A stretch of 64,000 bases of DNA from JAODBQ01 sp047602055. GTDB taxonomy: Bacteria > Actinomycetota > Acidimicrobiia > Acidimicrobiales > Ilumatobacteraceae. The notes under the pieces were generated by a model. The model was not told the DNA's origin. It made no database searches and saw nothing but the letters and a program-made list of their open reading frames with translations. Positions 57,134-64,000 of the stretch are shown in pieces; the first letter of the stretch is position 1, and each line of letters opens with the position of its first letter. The position numbers and the translations under genes are program-made. The stretch lies in NCBI GenBank assembly GCA_047602055.1, contig JASGIG010000001.1, positions 1,550,001 to 1,614,000 of the forward strand, in the 5' to 3' direction.

Positions 57134-57508
57134 TCAGCCGTCTCCGGCGGCCGCTCGATGTTCGTTCGGTCGTTCCAGGAACTGGTCGATCGACCGACGA
57201 GAGCGGAGCACGTGGACGGCGACGTGCCCGCGATGCTGCGCGATGACCGCGCGCTCGAGCCGGAGGTCGAGCGTCTCCCGGTAGTTGCCGTCGGCGATCC
57301 ACGCGTCGCCGGCGAGCACGGCTCGCTGCTTCTCTCGCCACTCGGACTCCGACGGCGCCACCCAGCCCGGCTTCCAGTAGGCGAGGTCGAGGTGCACGAT
57401 CGGCAAGCCGGTCCTGGCTGCGAGCGCAACGGTGAGCGTGCTCTTGCCGGACCCCGCCAAGCCGGTGATGACGATGCGGCGTCCCAAGTCCAACCCGACA
57501 TCGCTCAT
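57134..57508 (-). CDS. P-loop kinase-like protein (adenylate kinase/FlaR-like), short
   Basis: 124 aa. P-loop GLAGSGKST is close to the N-terminus, followed by HLDLAYWKPGWVAPSESEWREKQRAVLAGDAWIADGNYRETLDLRLERA, the typical pattern of small topology-modulating/adenylate-kinase-like proteins. The family is usually 160-180 aa; here the C-terminal helices are missing or lost by a frameshift near 57170. Function unknown. It lies 56 bp upstream of the phosphotransferase gene on the same strand. Confidence 0.68.
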   Translation of the reverse strand: MSDVGLDLGRRIVITGLAGSGKSTLTVALAARTGLPIVHLDLAYWKPGWVAPSESEWREKQRAVLAGDAWIADGNYRETLDLRLERAVIAQHRGHVAVHVLRSRRSIDQFLERPNEHRAAAGDG

Positions 57509-57609
57509 CGCCGCATTGTCACCCACCTGCTGCGAGCGACCGTCACACATATCGACGGAACGGGCGTCGACCGATGAGTCGGCGACGCCAGCCGAGTCAC
57601 AACTGCATG

Positions 57610-58060
57610 GCCAAGGTGCTGACCCACATGTGCATGTCGCTCGACGGCTTCGTCGCTCAACCTGACGACAACCCGGCGGAGCTGTTCGAGTGATACTGGG
57701 GTGGCGACGTCGCGGTGCCGAGCGCGCAGGACGACATGAGCTTCGCGGTGGACGCCGCAAGCGCGCCGATGCTGCGCGAGCTGATGTCGGGCTGCGGCGC
57801 GATGATCGCCGGCCGTCGGCTGTTCGACCAGACCGACGGCTGGGGTGACAACCACCCGGCCGGCGCGCCGCTGGTCGTCGTGACCCACCGTCCTCCGCCG
57901 GACGGCGCCGCGGAGCGGTTCCCGCGGACGACGTTCACGAGCAGCGTCGAGGAGGCGATCACCACGGCGAGGCAGATCGCCGGCGGCAAGTTCGTCACGA
58001 TCGCCAGCGCCGACATCATCCAGCAGGCGGTGAACCTCGGCGGGGTACGTCCGGCACGGG
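57610..58060 (+). pseudogene. RibD-C/dihydrofolate-reductase-like protein, interrupted
   Basis: ATG start and clear family text (MAKVLTHMCMSLDGFVAQPD, MIAGRRLFDQTDGWGDNHPAG, PLVVVTHRPP, GGKFVTIASADIIQQAVNLGG). Codon 29 is TGA where the family has Trp (ELFE-stop-YWGGDV, normally ELFEWY), and the last beta-strands are absent: the frame runs into the 3' end of the gene on the other strand. The gene is therefore broken twice. Confidence 0.72.
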
Positions 58061-58064
58061 TTGA

Positions 58065-58622
58065 TCACGCACTGGTGGCGGTCGCGCTGCTCGGCTCGCC
58101 GCGCAGGACCTTGTGCATCGAGCGGCCCTTGGCGAGCTCGTCGACGAGCTTGTCGACGTAGCGGATCTTCTGCATCAGCGGATCCTCGACGTCCTGCACG
58201 CGCACGCCGCAGACCGAGCCGGTGATCAGCGATGCGTTGGGGTTGAAGCGGGCGGCGGCGAAGAAGTCCTCGAAGGTGGTCGCCGCCTCGGGGCGGAGCG
58301 CTCCAGGGCCTGCAGGCGCAGCTCCAGCTCGTCGACGTGGCGGCGCAGCAGCGCGACCTGGGCTTCGAGGCTGATCTCGCCGCGGCGCGGCGCTGCAGGC
58401 GGGGCGACTTCGCGGCGCGCTCGACGACGGCATCGAGCGGCACCAGCCGCTGCGGACCGTTCGGGCCGTCGACCAGCCGCGACGGGATCTGCCGGTTGCG
58501 GTACCACGAGCGCAGCGCCGAGCGGGACACGCCGGCCTCCGCCTCGGCGACGGCGAGCGGCACCCAGTGGGTGTCGTCGAGCTGGGCGAGCAGCGCCAGC
58601 TCGTCGCGCCGTTGGCCACCCA
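58065..58622 (-). pseudogene. HTH/coiled-coil protein, split by two frameshifts
   Basis: Three segments in three frames make one protein: an HTH-like part (TEWVPL-type; THWVPLAVAEAEAGVSRSALRSWYRNRQIP) with RLVDGPNGPQRLVPLDAVVERA, a coiled-coil (GEISLEAQVALLRRHVDELELRLQALERS) and a C-part (TTFEDFFAAARFNPNASLITGSVCGVRVQDVEDPLMQKIRYVDKLVDELAKG). Breaks are near 58420 and 58300. It resembles MerR-like excisionase/regulator proteins with a coiled coil, but I do not name the family. The presumed GTG start at 58622 lies inside the start of the opposite-strand gene. Confidence 0.55.
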
Positions 58623-59049
58623 CCACCTGCTCGAAGCGCTGGCGATGGCCGAGGGCAGCGTGGCCGGCAACGTGCTGGCCGCGCTCGGCGTCGATGCGGA
58701 CAGCGTGGTCACCAAGATCGACGAGACCGCGGTCGAGGGCACCACCGACATCACCCCCGAGCTCGCCGCCGCCCGGCAGATGGAGATCCGGCTCGACGAC
58801 GGCTCGGTTCGCATCGTCCTCGGCGACGACACGATCCGGGAGATCGTCGGCCGGCTCGCCGAGTCGATGGGCAACCCGATCACCGGCGCCGACGCGGCTG
58901 AGTCGCTGATCCAGCTGTGGCGGGCCAACCTCGCCGCCCTGCAGCAGCTCGCCGAACGCCTTGCCTCGCTCGACGAGGAGACCGAGCCCGGTCGCGCCGC
59001 GTCGATCCGTGCCGTGATCCGTTCCCGCCTGCGCCGCCGCGACAACTGA
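58567..59049 (+). CDS. Clp N-terminal-like domain protein, possibly 5'-truncated
   Basis: 160 aa. HHLLEALAMAEGSVAGNVLAALGVDADSVVTKI is the pattern of a Clp_N repeat (binding domain of Clp ATPases) and the rest is helical, ending in REIVGRLAESMG and LIQLWRANLAALQQLAERLASLDEE. No AAA domain is present. The 5' end overlaps head to head the HTH gene on the other strand, and a usual Clp_N start is lacking, so the gene may have lost its first part. Its stop is followed by element copy E, which belongs to the opposite gene. Confidence 0.55.
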   Translation: MGVVELGEQRQLVAPLATHHLLEALAMAEGSVAGNVLAALGVDADSVVTKIDETAVEGTTDITPELAAARQMEIRLDDGSVRIVLGDDTIREIVGRLAESMGNPITGADAAESLIQLWRANLAALQQLAERLASLDEETEPGRAASIRAVIRSRLRRRDN

Positions 59050-59075
59050 CGGTTGACCGACTTCTGATCCGAGGC

Positions 59076-59163
59076 GCGGCGAGCGCCGAAGCGAAGCGGC
59101 GGCGGCGGCGGCGAGCACGGCAGGCGCAGGGAGCAGCTTGGCTGCGACCGGAGCACGAACGTC
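59076..59163 (-). repeat. Post-stop dispersed element, copy E
   Basis: On the minus strand it starts at the base after the stop of the CoA-transferase gene (59164). The hairpin at 59133-59145 reads GCAGC-CAA-GCTGC on the minus strand. Compared with other copies it has two extra CCG triplets before the CTTCG loop. Confidence 0.87.
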
Positions 59164-60346
59164 TCAGGTGCCGTCGAGGCGCTTCGCGTCGTCCTCGAGC
59201 TGGGCGCGGAACTCGGGGTGGGCGACGTCGAGCAGCGCCCCGACCCACTCCTTGATCGTCTTGCCGCGCATGGTGGCGATGCCCTGCTCGGTGACGACGT
59301 CGTCGACGTAGGTGCGCGGCACCGTCACGACCCCGCCGGGGTCGAGCGTCGGCACGATCCGCGACACCCGCGTGCCGGTCGCCGTCGGCACCGAGCTCGA
59401 CGGGGTGACGCTGACGGACTTGCCGCCCGGCGAGTACGCCCCGGCGATCATGAACACGGTCTGCCCGCCGACGCCGGTGTACATCTGGTTGCCGATCGAC
59501 TCACCCGACACCTGGCCGGTCAGGTCGACCTGCAGCGCGTTGTCGACGGTGACGAAGTTCTCGACCTGGATCAGCCGGCGGAGGTCGTCGGTGTGGCCGA
59601 AGTCGTACAGCTCGAACACCGGGTTGCCGTCGATGCGGTCCATCTCGTCGCGGCCCAGGGCGACGAGTGCGCTGCCGACGACCTTGCGCGGGTGGATGGT
59701 CTTGCGGTTGCCGGTGACGACGCCGCGCTCGACGAGGTCGACGATCCCCACTCGGCGGCGACCAGCGAGCTGATGACCTCGACCGCGGCGACCTCCTCGT
59801 CGGCCAGCGGCACCGCCGGCGTCGCCCCCACGGGCGCGTCGGCCTCGATCAGCACGTCGAGCTGATCGATGTGGATGTGGTTCTCGCCGCCGGTGCGGAT
59901 GAAGTCCTCGTGCACCTCGGCGATGACGAGCGCGGCGCTGCGGGACAACGTCGCCGAGAGCCACACGCCCGGCCCGAAGCTGCACCAGCCGTGCCGGTCG
60001 GGCGGCGACACCGGCACCAGGAGGACGTCGGGGCGCGACGTGAACCCGTCCGGAACCGTGTCGGTCTTCCACAACCCGATCGGCAGGTACTCGACGGCGC
60101 CGGCGTGCACGGCGGCGCGGTCGAACGGCGTCGCGTAGTCGTCGTGCAGCTCGATCCCGTCGAGCACGCTCGGCTCGCACCACGGCGCCAGCGACGCGGG
60201 ATGGTCGATGCGGATGTCGCGCAGCTCGCCGGCGCGCAGACGGGCGGCGGGCACGGCGCACAACGTCTGCGGCGTGCACGTGAACGGCGCGACGGCGACG
60301 ACGTCGCCCGGCGGATGCACCCGACCGCGTCCTGCGCCGTCGTCAA
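59164..60346 (-). pseudogene. Acetyl-CoA hydrolase / 4-hydroxybutyrate CoA-transferase family, with frameshift and internal deletion
   Basis: N-part: LTTAQDAVGCIR, DVVAVAPFTCTPQTLCAVP, VHEDFIRTGGENHIHIDQLD. C-part: VDLVERGVVTGNRKTIHPRK, VENFVTVDNALQVDLTGQVSGESIGNQMYTGVGGQ. One base is missing at about 60308-60312. At about 59750 the N-part stops after VISSLVAAE and the C-part continues in a new frame, and the stretch normally between them (about 40 aa with the GIG motif and the H-E-M segment holding the catalytic Glu) is not there. As sequenced it has no active site. A TTG at 60346 is the only plausible start; upstream is not recognisable. Confidence 0.72.
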
Positions 60347-60441
60347 CTTGCCACGGCACTGATCGCGCCAGTTCCCCGTCGACCGACCCCCGGTTGTCGA
60401 CTCCCCGAACGACGCCGAGCGGAGGACGGCGTCGCCGACTG

Positions 60442-61299
60442 CTATCCGTCGTACTCGTGCTCCGGCGCGGGGTAGGTGCCGCCGCTGACGTCGGCGATGA
60501 ACTGTTGGGTGGCGGCGCGCAGCGTGCCGGCGAGGTCGGCGTAGCGCTTGACGAACTTGGGGATCCGGCCCGTGGTCAGCCCGGCCCAGTCCGTCCACAC
60601 CAGCAGCTGGCCGTCGCAATGCGGGCCGGCGCCGACCGACAGCGTCGGGATCGACAGCTCCTTGGTCACCTGGGCGGCGATCTCCGACGGGACCATCTCC
60701 AGCACGACCGCGAACGCCCCGGCCTCCTCGACCGCGTGGGCATCGTCGATCAGCGCCGCGGCACCCTCGCCGCGACCCTGGATGACGTGACCGCCGAGGC
60801 CGTGCTCGCTCTGCGGGGTGAAGCCGATGTGGGCCATCACCGGGATGCCGGCGCGCACGATGCCCTTGATCTGCTTGTTGCTGCGCACCCCGCCCTCGAG
60901 CTTGACGGCGTGTGCCTCGCTCTCCTTCATGAAGCGGATCGCGGTGTGCAGCGCCTCGGTCGGGCCGACCTCGTAGGAGCCGAACGGCATGTCGGCCACC
61001 ACGAGGGCGCGCTTGCTGGCGCGCACCACCGCCCGGGTCAGCGGGATCAGCTCGTCGACGGTGACCGGCAGCGTCGTGTCCCGCCCGAACACCGTGTTGC
61101 CGGCCGAGTCGCCGACGAGCAGGAAGTCGATCCCGGCCTGGTCGAAGATGCCCGCGGTCAGGCAGTCGTAGCTCGTCAGACCGGTGATCTTGATGCCCTG
61201 CTCCTTCGCCTTGGCGAAGTGGCGGACACGCACCCGCTTGAGGCCGCTGCCGGCGTCGTCGGCCGAGGCGCGCCCGTAGGCCGGCTGCTCGTCACTCAT
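60442..61299 (-). CDS. panB: 3-methyl-2-oxobutanoate hydroxymethyltransferase
   Basis: 285 aa, close to the normal 260-280. PanB transfers a hydroxymethyl group from methylenetetrahydrofolate to 2-oxoisovalerate, the first step of pantothenate synthesis. Family sequence: ITGLTSYDCLTAGIFDQAGIDFLLVGDSAGNTVFG (metal site), VVADMPFGSY, AVKLEGG, HIGFTPQS, VLEMVPSEIAAQVTKELSIPTLSVGAGPHCDGQLLVW. All conserved residues are present. The ATG at 61299 is followed upstream by element copy F. No panC or panD is in the window. Confidence 0.95.
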   Translation of the reverse strand: MSDEQPAYGRASADDAGSGLKRVRVRHFAKAKEQGIKITGLTSYDCLTAGIFDQAGIDFLLVGDSAGNTVFGRDTTLPVTVDELIPLTRAVVRASKRALVVADMPFGSYEVGPTEALHTAIRFMKESEAHAVKLEGGVRSNKQIKGIVRAGIPVMAHIGFTPQSEHGLGGHVIQGRGEGAAALIDDAHAVEEAGAFAVVLEMVPSEIAAQVTKELSIPTLSVGAGPHCDGQLLVWTDWAGLTTGRIPKFVKRYADLAGTLRAATQQFIADVSGGTYPAPEHEYDG

Positions 61300-61338
61300 G
61301 GCGAAACCCTAGGCACAACCTCGAACGAACCGTTGAAC

Positions 61339-61418
61339 GCGGCGAGTGGCGAAGCGCAGCGGACGCGGCGAGCACGCCAGGCGCAGGGAGCGGCTTTGCC
61401 GTGACCGGAGCACGGACA
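61339..61418 (-). repeat. Post-stop dispersed element, copy F
   Basis: On the minus strand it starts directly after the acyl-CoA ligase stop (61419) and ends about 40 bp before the panB start. The hairpin is at 61390-61402 (ACGGC-AAA-GCCGC on the minus strand). The middle pair has changed from A-T to G-C on both sides, keeping four of five pairs. This is the strongest evidence that the hairpin is selected. Confidence 0.87.
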
Positions 61419-62912
61419 TCAGCCGTCGGCCATGTTCTGGCGGACGACGCGGCGCAGGAGCTTGCCGGTCTCGTTGTAGGGCAGCTCGTCGAACATCTTG
61501 ATCTTCGCCGGCTGCTTGGTCGAACGCAGCCGCTGGCGGACGAAGTCGGCCAGCTCGGCCGGTTCGGCGTCGACGCCGGCGTCGAGCACGATCGCCGCGG
61601 CGATCTCCTCGCCCCACTCCTGCGACGGCACGCCGACCACGGCGACGTCGGCCACACCCGGGTACTCGCGCAGGACGTCCTCGATCTCGCCGGGGGAGAT
61701 GTTCTCGCCGCCGCGGACGATGACGTCGTCCAGGCGCCCGGTGACGTACAGGAAGCCGTCCTCGTCGAGCCAGCCGCCGTCGTTGGTGGGGAACCAGCCG
61801 TCGACGGCGCGGGACTCGCGGCCGACGTACTCGCCGGACACCTGGTCGCCGCGGACCCAGATCTCGCCGGGGGTGCCGGCGGGCACCGGCTCGCCGAGCT
61901 CGTCGCGGATCGACACCTCGATCGCCGGGCTCGGGCGGCCGACCGAGCCGAGACGACGGCGCACGTCGGGATCCTCGGAGGCCAGCGCCTCGCGGTGGTC
62001 GTCCGGGCCGAGGACGGCGATCGTCGAGCTGGTCTCGGTCAGGCCGTAGGCGTTGACGAACCCGGTGCCCGGCAGCATCTCCATCGCCCGCTGGACGACC
62101 TCGACGGGCATCCGCCCGCCGCCGTAGCTGAGGTGGCGCAGCGACGGCAGCGACAGGCTGCCGGCCTCCATCGCGTCGAGCACCCGGCCGAGCATCGTCG
62201 GCACGACCATCGCATGGGTGACGGAGTGCTCGCTGACGTTGGCGACCCACACCTCCGGGGTGAACGCCTGCAGGTAGACCACGCGGCGGCCGATGAACAG
62301 CGACGACACCACCGCCGAGATCCCGGCGATGTGGTACGGCGGGACGCTGACCAGCGCGGCCTCGTCCTCGCCGGCGGAGGCGAAGTCGAGCGTCTGCAGC
62401 ACGTACGAGCTGAGGTGGCTGTGGCGCAGCACCGCGGCTTTCGGCTCGCCGGTCGTCCCCGAGGTGAACAGCAGCACGCCGATCGCATCGGTGTCGGGGA
62501 TGAACAGCAGCTCGCCCTCCTCCGGGGCGGTGGCGATGGCCGAGGCCTCCTCGGTGGTGACGATGTCGAGGCCGTCGATGCCGTCGAGGCGGTGGACCAT
62601 GTCGGCGTCGACGATGGCGACGGCCGGCGCGGCCCGCTCGGCGACGCGGCGCAGCTCCGGGTCCGTGAGCCGGTAGTTCAGGGGCGTGAACGCCGTGCCG
62701 GCGAGCGCGGTGGCGAACAGCGTGCGCGGCACCGCCAGCGAGTTCTGACCGAGGAACACGGTGCGCTCGTGGCCGCCGACCTGTAGGCGGTGGGCCAGCG
62801 CCCGGGCCTGCTCGCGCAGCTCGCCGTAGGTGATGGTGCCGTTGGCGTCGCTGAACGCCGGGCGGTCGGCGAGCGCGTCGGCGGACATGTCGAGCAGGAT
62901 CGACAGGTGCAT
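61419..62912 (-). CDS. Class I adenylate-forming acyl-CoA synthetase
   Basis: 497 aa. P-loop-like motif LLFTSGTTGEPKAAV, A5 AYGLTETSST, A7 GWFPTNDGGWLDEDGFLYVTGR, A8 RGGENISPGEIEDVL and the catalytic Lys region YNETGKLLRR are all intact. It activates a carboxylate with ATP and joins it to CoA; which acid cannot be told. The ATG is at 62912. It is close to a conserved 100-aa partner gene at 62962 and to the CoA-transferase remnant, suggesting a small fatty-acid or dicarboxylate module. Confidence 0.92.
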   Translation of the reverse strand: MHLSILLDMSADALADRPAFSDANGTITYGELREQARALAHRLQVGGHERTVFLGQNSLAVPRTLFATALAGTAFTPLNYRLTDPELRRVAERAAPAVAIVDADMVHRLDGIDGLDIVTTEEASAIATAPEEGELLFIPDTDAIGVLLFTSGTTGEPKAAVLRHSHLSSYVLQTLDFASAGEDEAALVSVPPYHIAGISAVVSSLFIGRRVVYLQAFTPEVWVANVSEHSVTHAMVVPTMLGRVLDAMEAGSLSLPSLRHLSYGGGRMPVEVVQRAMEMLPGTGFVNAYGLTETSSTIAVLGPDDHREALASEDPDVRRRLGSVGRPSPAIEVSIRDELGEPVPAGTPGEIWVRGDQVSGEYVGRESRAVDGWFPTNDGGWLDEDGFLYVTGRLDDVIVRGGENISPGEIEDVLREYPGVADVAVVGVPSQEWGEEIAAAIVLDAGVDAEPAELADFVRQRLRSTKQPAKIKMFDELPYNETGKLLRRVVRQNMADG

Positions 62913-62961
62913 GGCAGACCCCCAGGTTGTGCCGGTTGTGTCGTGAGCCGGGTGGCCCGGA

Positions 62962-63264
62962 TCAGTCCGAGGACGGCAGCGCCTTGGCGCCCTTCTCGGC
63001 GAGCGCGTTCGAGCCGATCGACAGCGAGCCCTGGCCGGCCTTGGTGACCAGGATCTCCAGGCCGGACTCCTCGTCGGCGTAACGCTTGCCGATCTGCGTG
63101 CCGCTGGAGAGGTCCGGATCGAGCGCGTTCTCGGTGGTGTCGCCCATCGCCGCCACCGGCGCGCCGCCGCAGCGCAGGTCGACGTCACCCCCCGGGGCGC
63201 GCACGACCATCAGCTCGGTCGTGTCGGCGGTGCTCTTCAGGCGCAGGCCAGGCTTCAGTTCCAC
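62962..63264 (-). CDS. Conserved 100-aa protein associated with acyl-CoA ligases
   Basis: 100 aa. It begins MELKPGLRLKSTADTTELMVVRAPGGDVDLRCGGAPV and has GTQIGKRYADEESGLEILVTKAGQGSLSIG. I recognise this pattern as an actinobacterial family without a function, often found next to acyl-CoA synthetases. GTG start with GGGGGAA upstream. It is 49 bp from the ligase start and in the same direction, so probably co-transcribed. Confidence 0.7.
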   Translation of the reverse strand: MELKPGLRLKSTADTTELMVVRAPGGDVDLRCGGAPVAAMGDTTENALDPDLSSGTQIGKRYADEESGLEILVTKAGQGSLSIGSNALAEKGAKALPSSD

Positions 63265-63379
63265 GGTTCCCCCGGAAGGTCGATTCGTCGGCGCGTGCAG
63301 TATGTGCCGCAGGGCACACACTGTGCCACGGATGGGGTCGGGCGATTCAAGCCCGCTCGCTCACTCGGACGACGGCGCG

Positions 63380-64000
63380 TCACGGCAGGACGGAGAGCGT
63401 GGCGTCGACGAGGCGGCAGCGTTCGTCCTCGGTCATCGACTCGACGTCGGCGGCGAAGCGGCCGGAGGCGAACGCGCACAGCGCCGGACGGCCGGCGCTC
63501 TCGCTGGCGTCGACGAACAGCTCCAGCGCGCGGCGCGCCTCGCCGACGACCCAGAACGCACGGTGCGGTGCCCAGAACGCCTCGTCGAACGTGGCGAACA
63601 CCTTGGCGACCGGACCGCAGGCCATCCGCGCCAGCGCCTCGACGACGGTCGTCGGCAACGGCGGGTCGACGGCGATGACGTCGCGCTGCAGGACCGGCAG
63701 CGGCACGGTGACGACCACGGCCGGGCCGGTGACGCGGCCACCCATCGCCGTCGTCGCGGTCCAGCCGTCGCGATCGCGGCGCAGGGCGACGACCCGTTCG
63801 CCGAGGCGGACGTCGAGCCCGTCGGCGACGGCAGCGGTGAACGAGTCGATCCCGGACGTGATCAGGTGGTCACCGCCGTCGAGGTGGTACGGCTCGGCGC
63901 GGTTCACGAGCGACAGCTCGTCGACCGGTGCGGCGTACTGGTTCTCGAACTCGCCGCGCAGCCAGCCGCCGAGCGCAGCGAGCACGACCGGCGGTTCGTC
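63380..64000 (-). CDS. Flavin amine oxidase, C-terminal part (cut by window edge)
   Basis: At least 206 aa of the C-terminal half of an FAD-dependent amine oxidase: EFENQYAAPVDELSLVN, HLDGGDHLITSGIDSFTAAVADGLDVRLGERVVALRRD and VVVTVPLPVLQRDVIAVDPPLP. The N-terminal FAD motif lies beyond the window, and the open frame continues across its edge. The usual substrates are amines or carotenoid-like compounds; unassigned. Confidence 0.78.
   Translation of the reverse strand, partial: DEPPVVLAALGGWLRGEFENQYAAPVDELSLVNRAEPYHLDGGDHLITSGIDSFTAAVADGLDVRLGERVVALRRDRDGWTATTAMGGRVTGPAVVVTVPLPVLQRDVIAVDPPLPTTVVEALARMACGPVAKVFATFDEAFWAPHRAFWVVGEARRALELFVDASESAGRPALCAFASGRFAADVESMTEDERCRLVDATLSVLP

Noticed and set aside
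56016..57284. Long plus-strand frame opposite the phosphotransferase
   Set aside because: It is antisense to an intact kinase with complete catalytic motifs.
1..64000. CRISPR arrays, transposases or prophage genes
   Set aside because: No regularly spaced repeats, transposase motifs (DDE/HUH) or phage structural genes were found; the only repeats are the dispersed elements and protein-level DUF11 units.

Overview
The window is high-GC DNA with dense genes on both strands, many GTG starts, GTGA/ATGA overlaps and actinobacterial families (CtpE-like P-type ATPase, DUF3052, Abhydrolase_9, CbbQ/CbbO pair, PanB, acyl-CoA ligase with its 100-aa partner). An actinobacterium, possibly of the Acidimicrobiia (Ilumatobacter-like), fits best; the class is an inference, since no rRNA is present.

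Layout. 1-11 kb: a zinc-ribbon/nucleotide-cyclase/ATPase regulator facing a histidine kinase-response regulator pair, then a MacB-type ABC exporter followed by the wreck of a second permease, a DUF3052 protein, a nucleotidyltransferase and a 1-Cys peroxiredoxin. 11-26.6 kb: a secreted M23 peptidase, a CtpE-like pump and a giant (about 3,980 aa) sortase-type surface protein with about 28 DUF11 repeats, ending beside tRNA-Arg(CCT). 26.7-33 kb: membrane protease and hydrolase, VOC protein, AraC regulator, and an ATP-grasp enzyme divergent from a TetR gene across a palindromic operator. 33-41 kb: two more TetR modules; one drives a hydrolase-glycosyltransferase fusion and faces an OsmC-methyltransferase-OsmC-flavin monooxygenase cluster over two GGTCG-type palindromes. 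41-46 kb: CbbQ/CbbO-like AAA+/vWA pair, AI-2E-family exporter, PPOX-fold protein. 46-53 kb: hydrolases, nitrilase, two universal stress proteins, a cupredoxin-multicopper oxidase and a serine hydrolase. 53-60 kb: a decayed zone with an ECF sigma/membrane partner pair, a streptomycin-kinase-like gene and broken SDR, RibD-like, HTH and CoA-transferase genes. 60-64 kb: panB, an acyl-CoA ligase, its 100-aa neighbour and a partial amine oxidase.

Two window-wide observations matter most. First, a dispersed element of about 80-105 bp occurs six times; five copies start within a few bases after a stop codon, always in the orientation of the gene just ended (the sixth is a tandem copy), and it contains a small hairpin whose stem covaries between copies. 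Second, at least 14 genes or gene segments are split by shifts, mostly 1-nt indels in short G/C runs, in otherwise well-preserved genes. This looks like uncorrected indel error in the assembly, although a few genes (permease remnant, SDR, RibD-like, CoA transferase) carry larger lesions that are likely real decay or misassembly. For split genes I give the span of the restored gene and the place of the shift.
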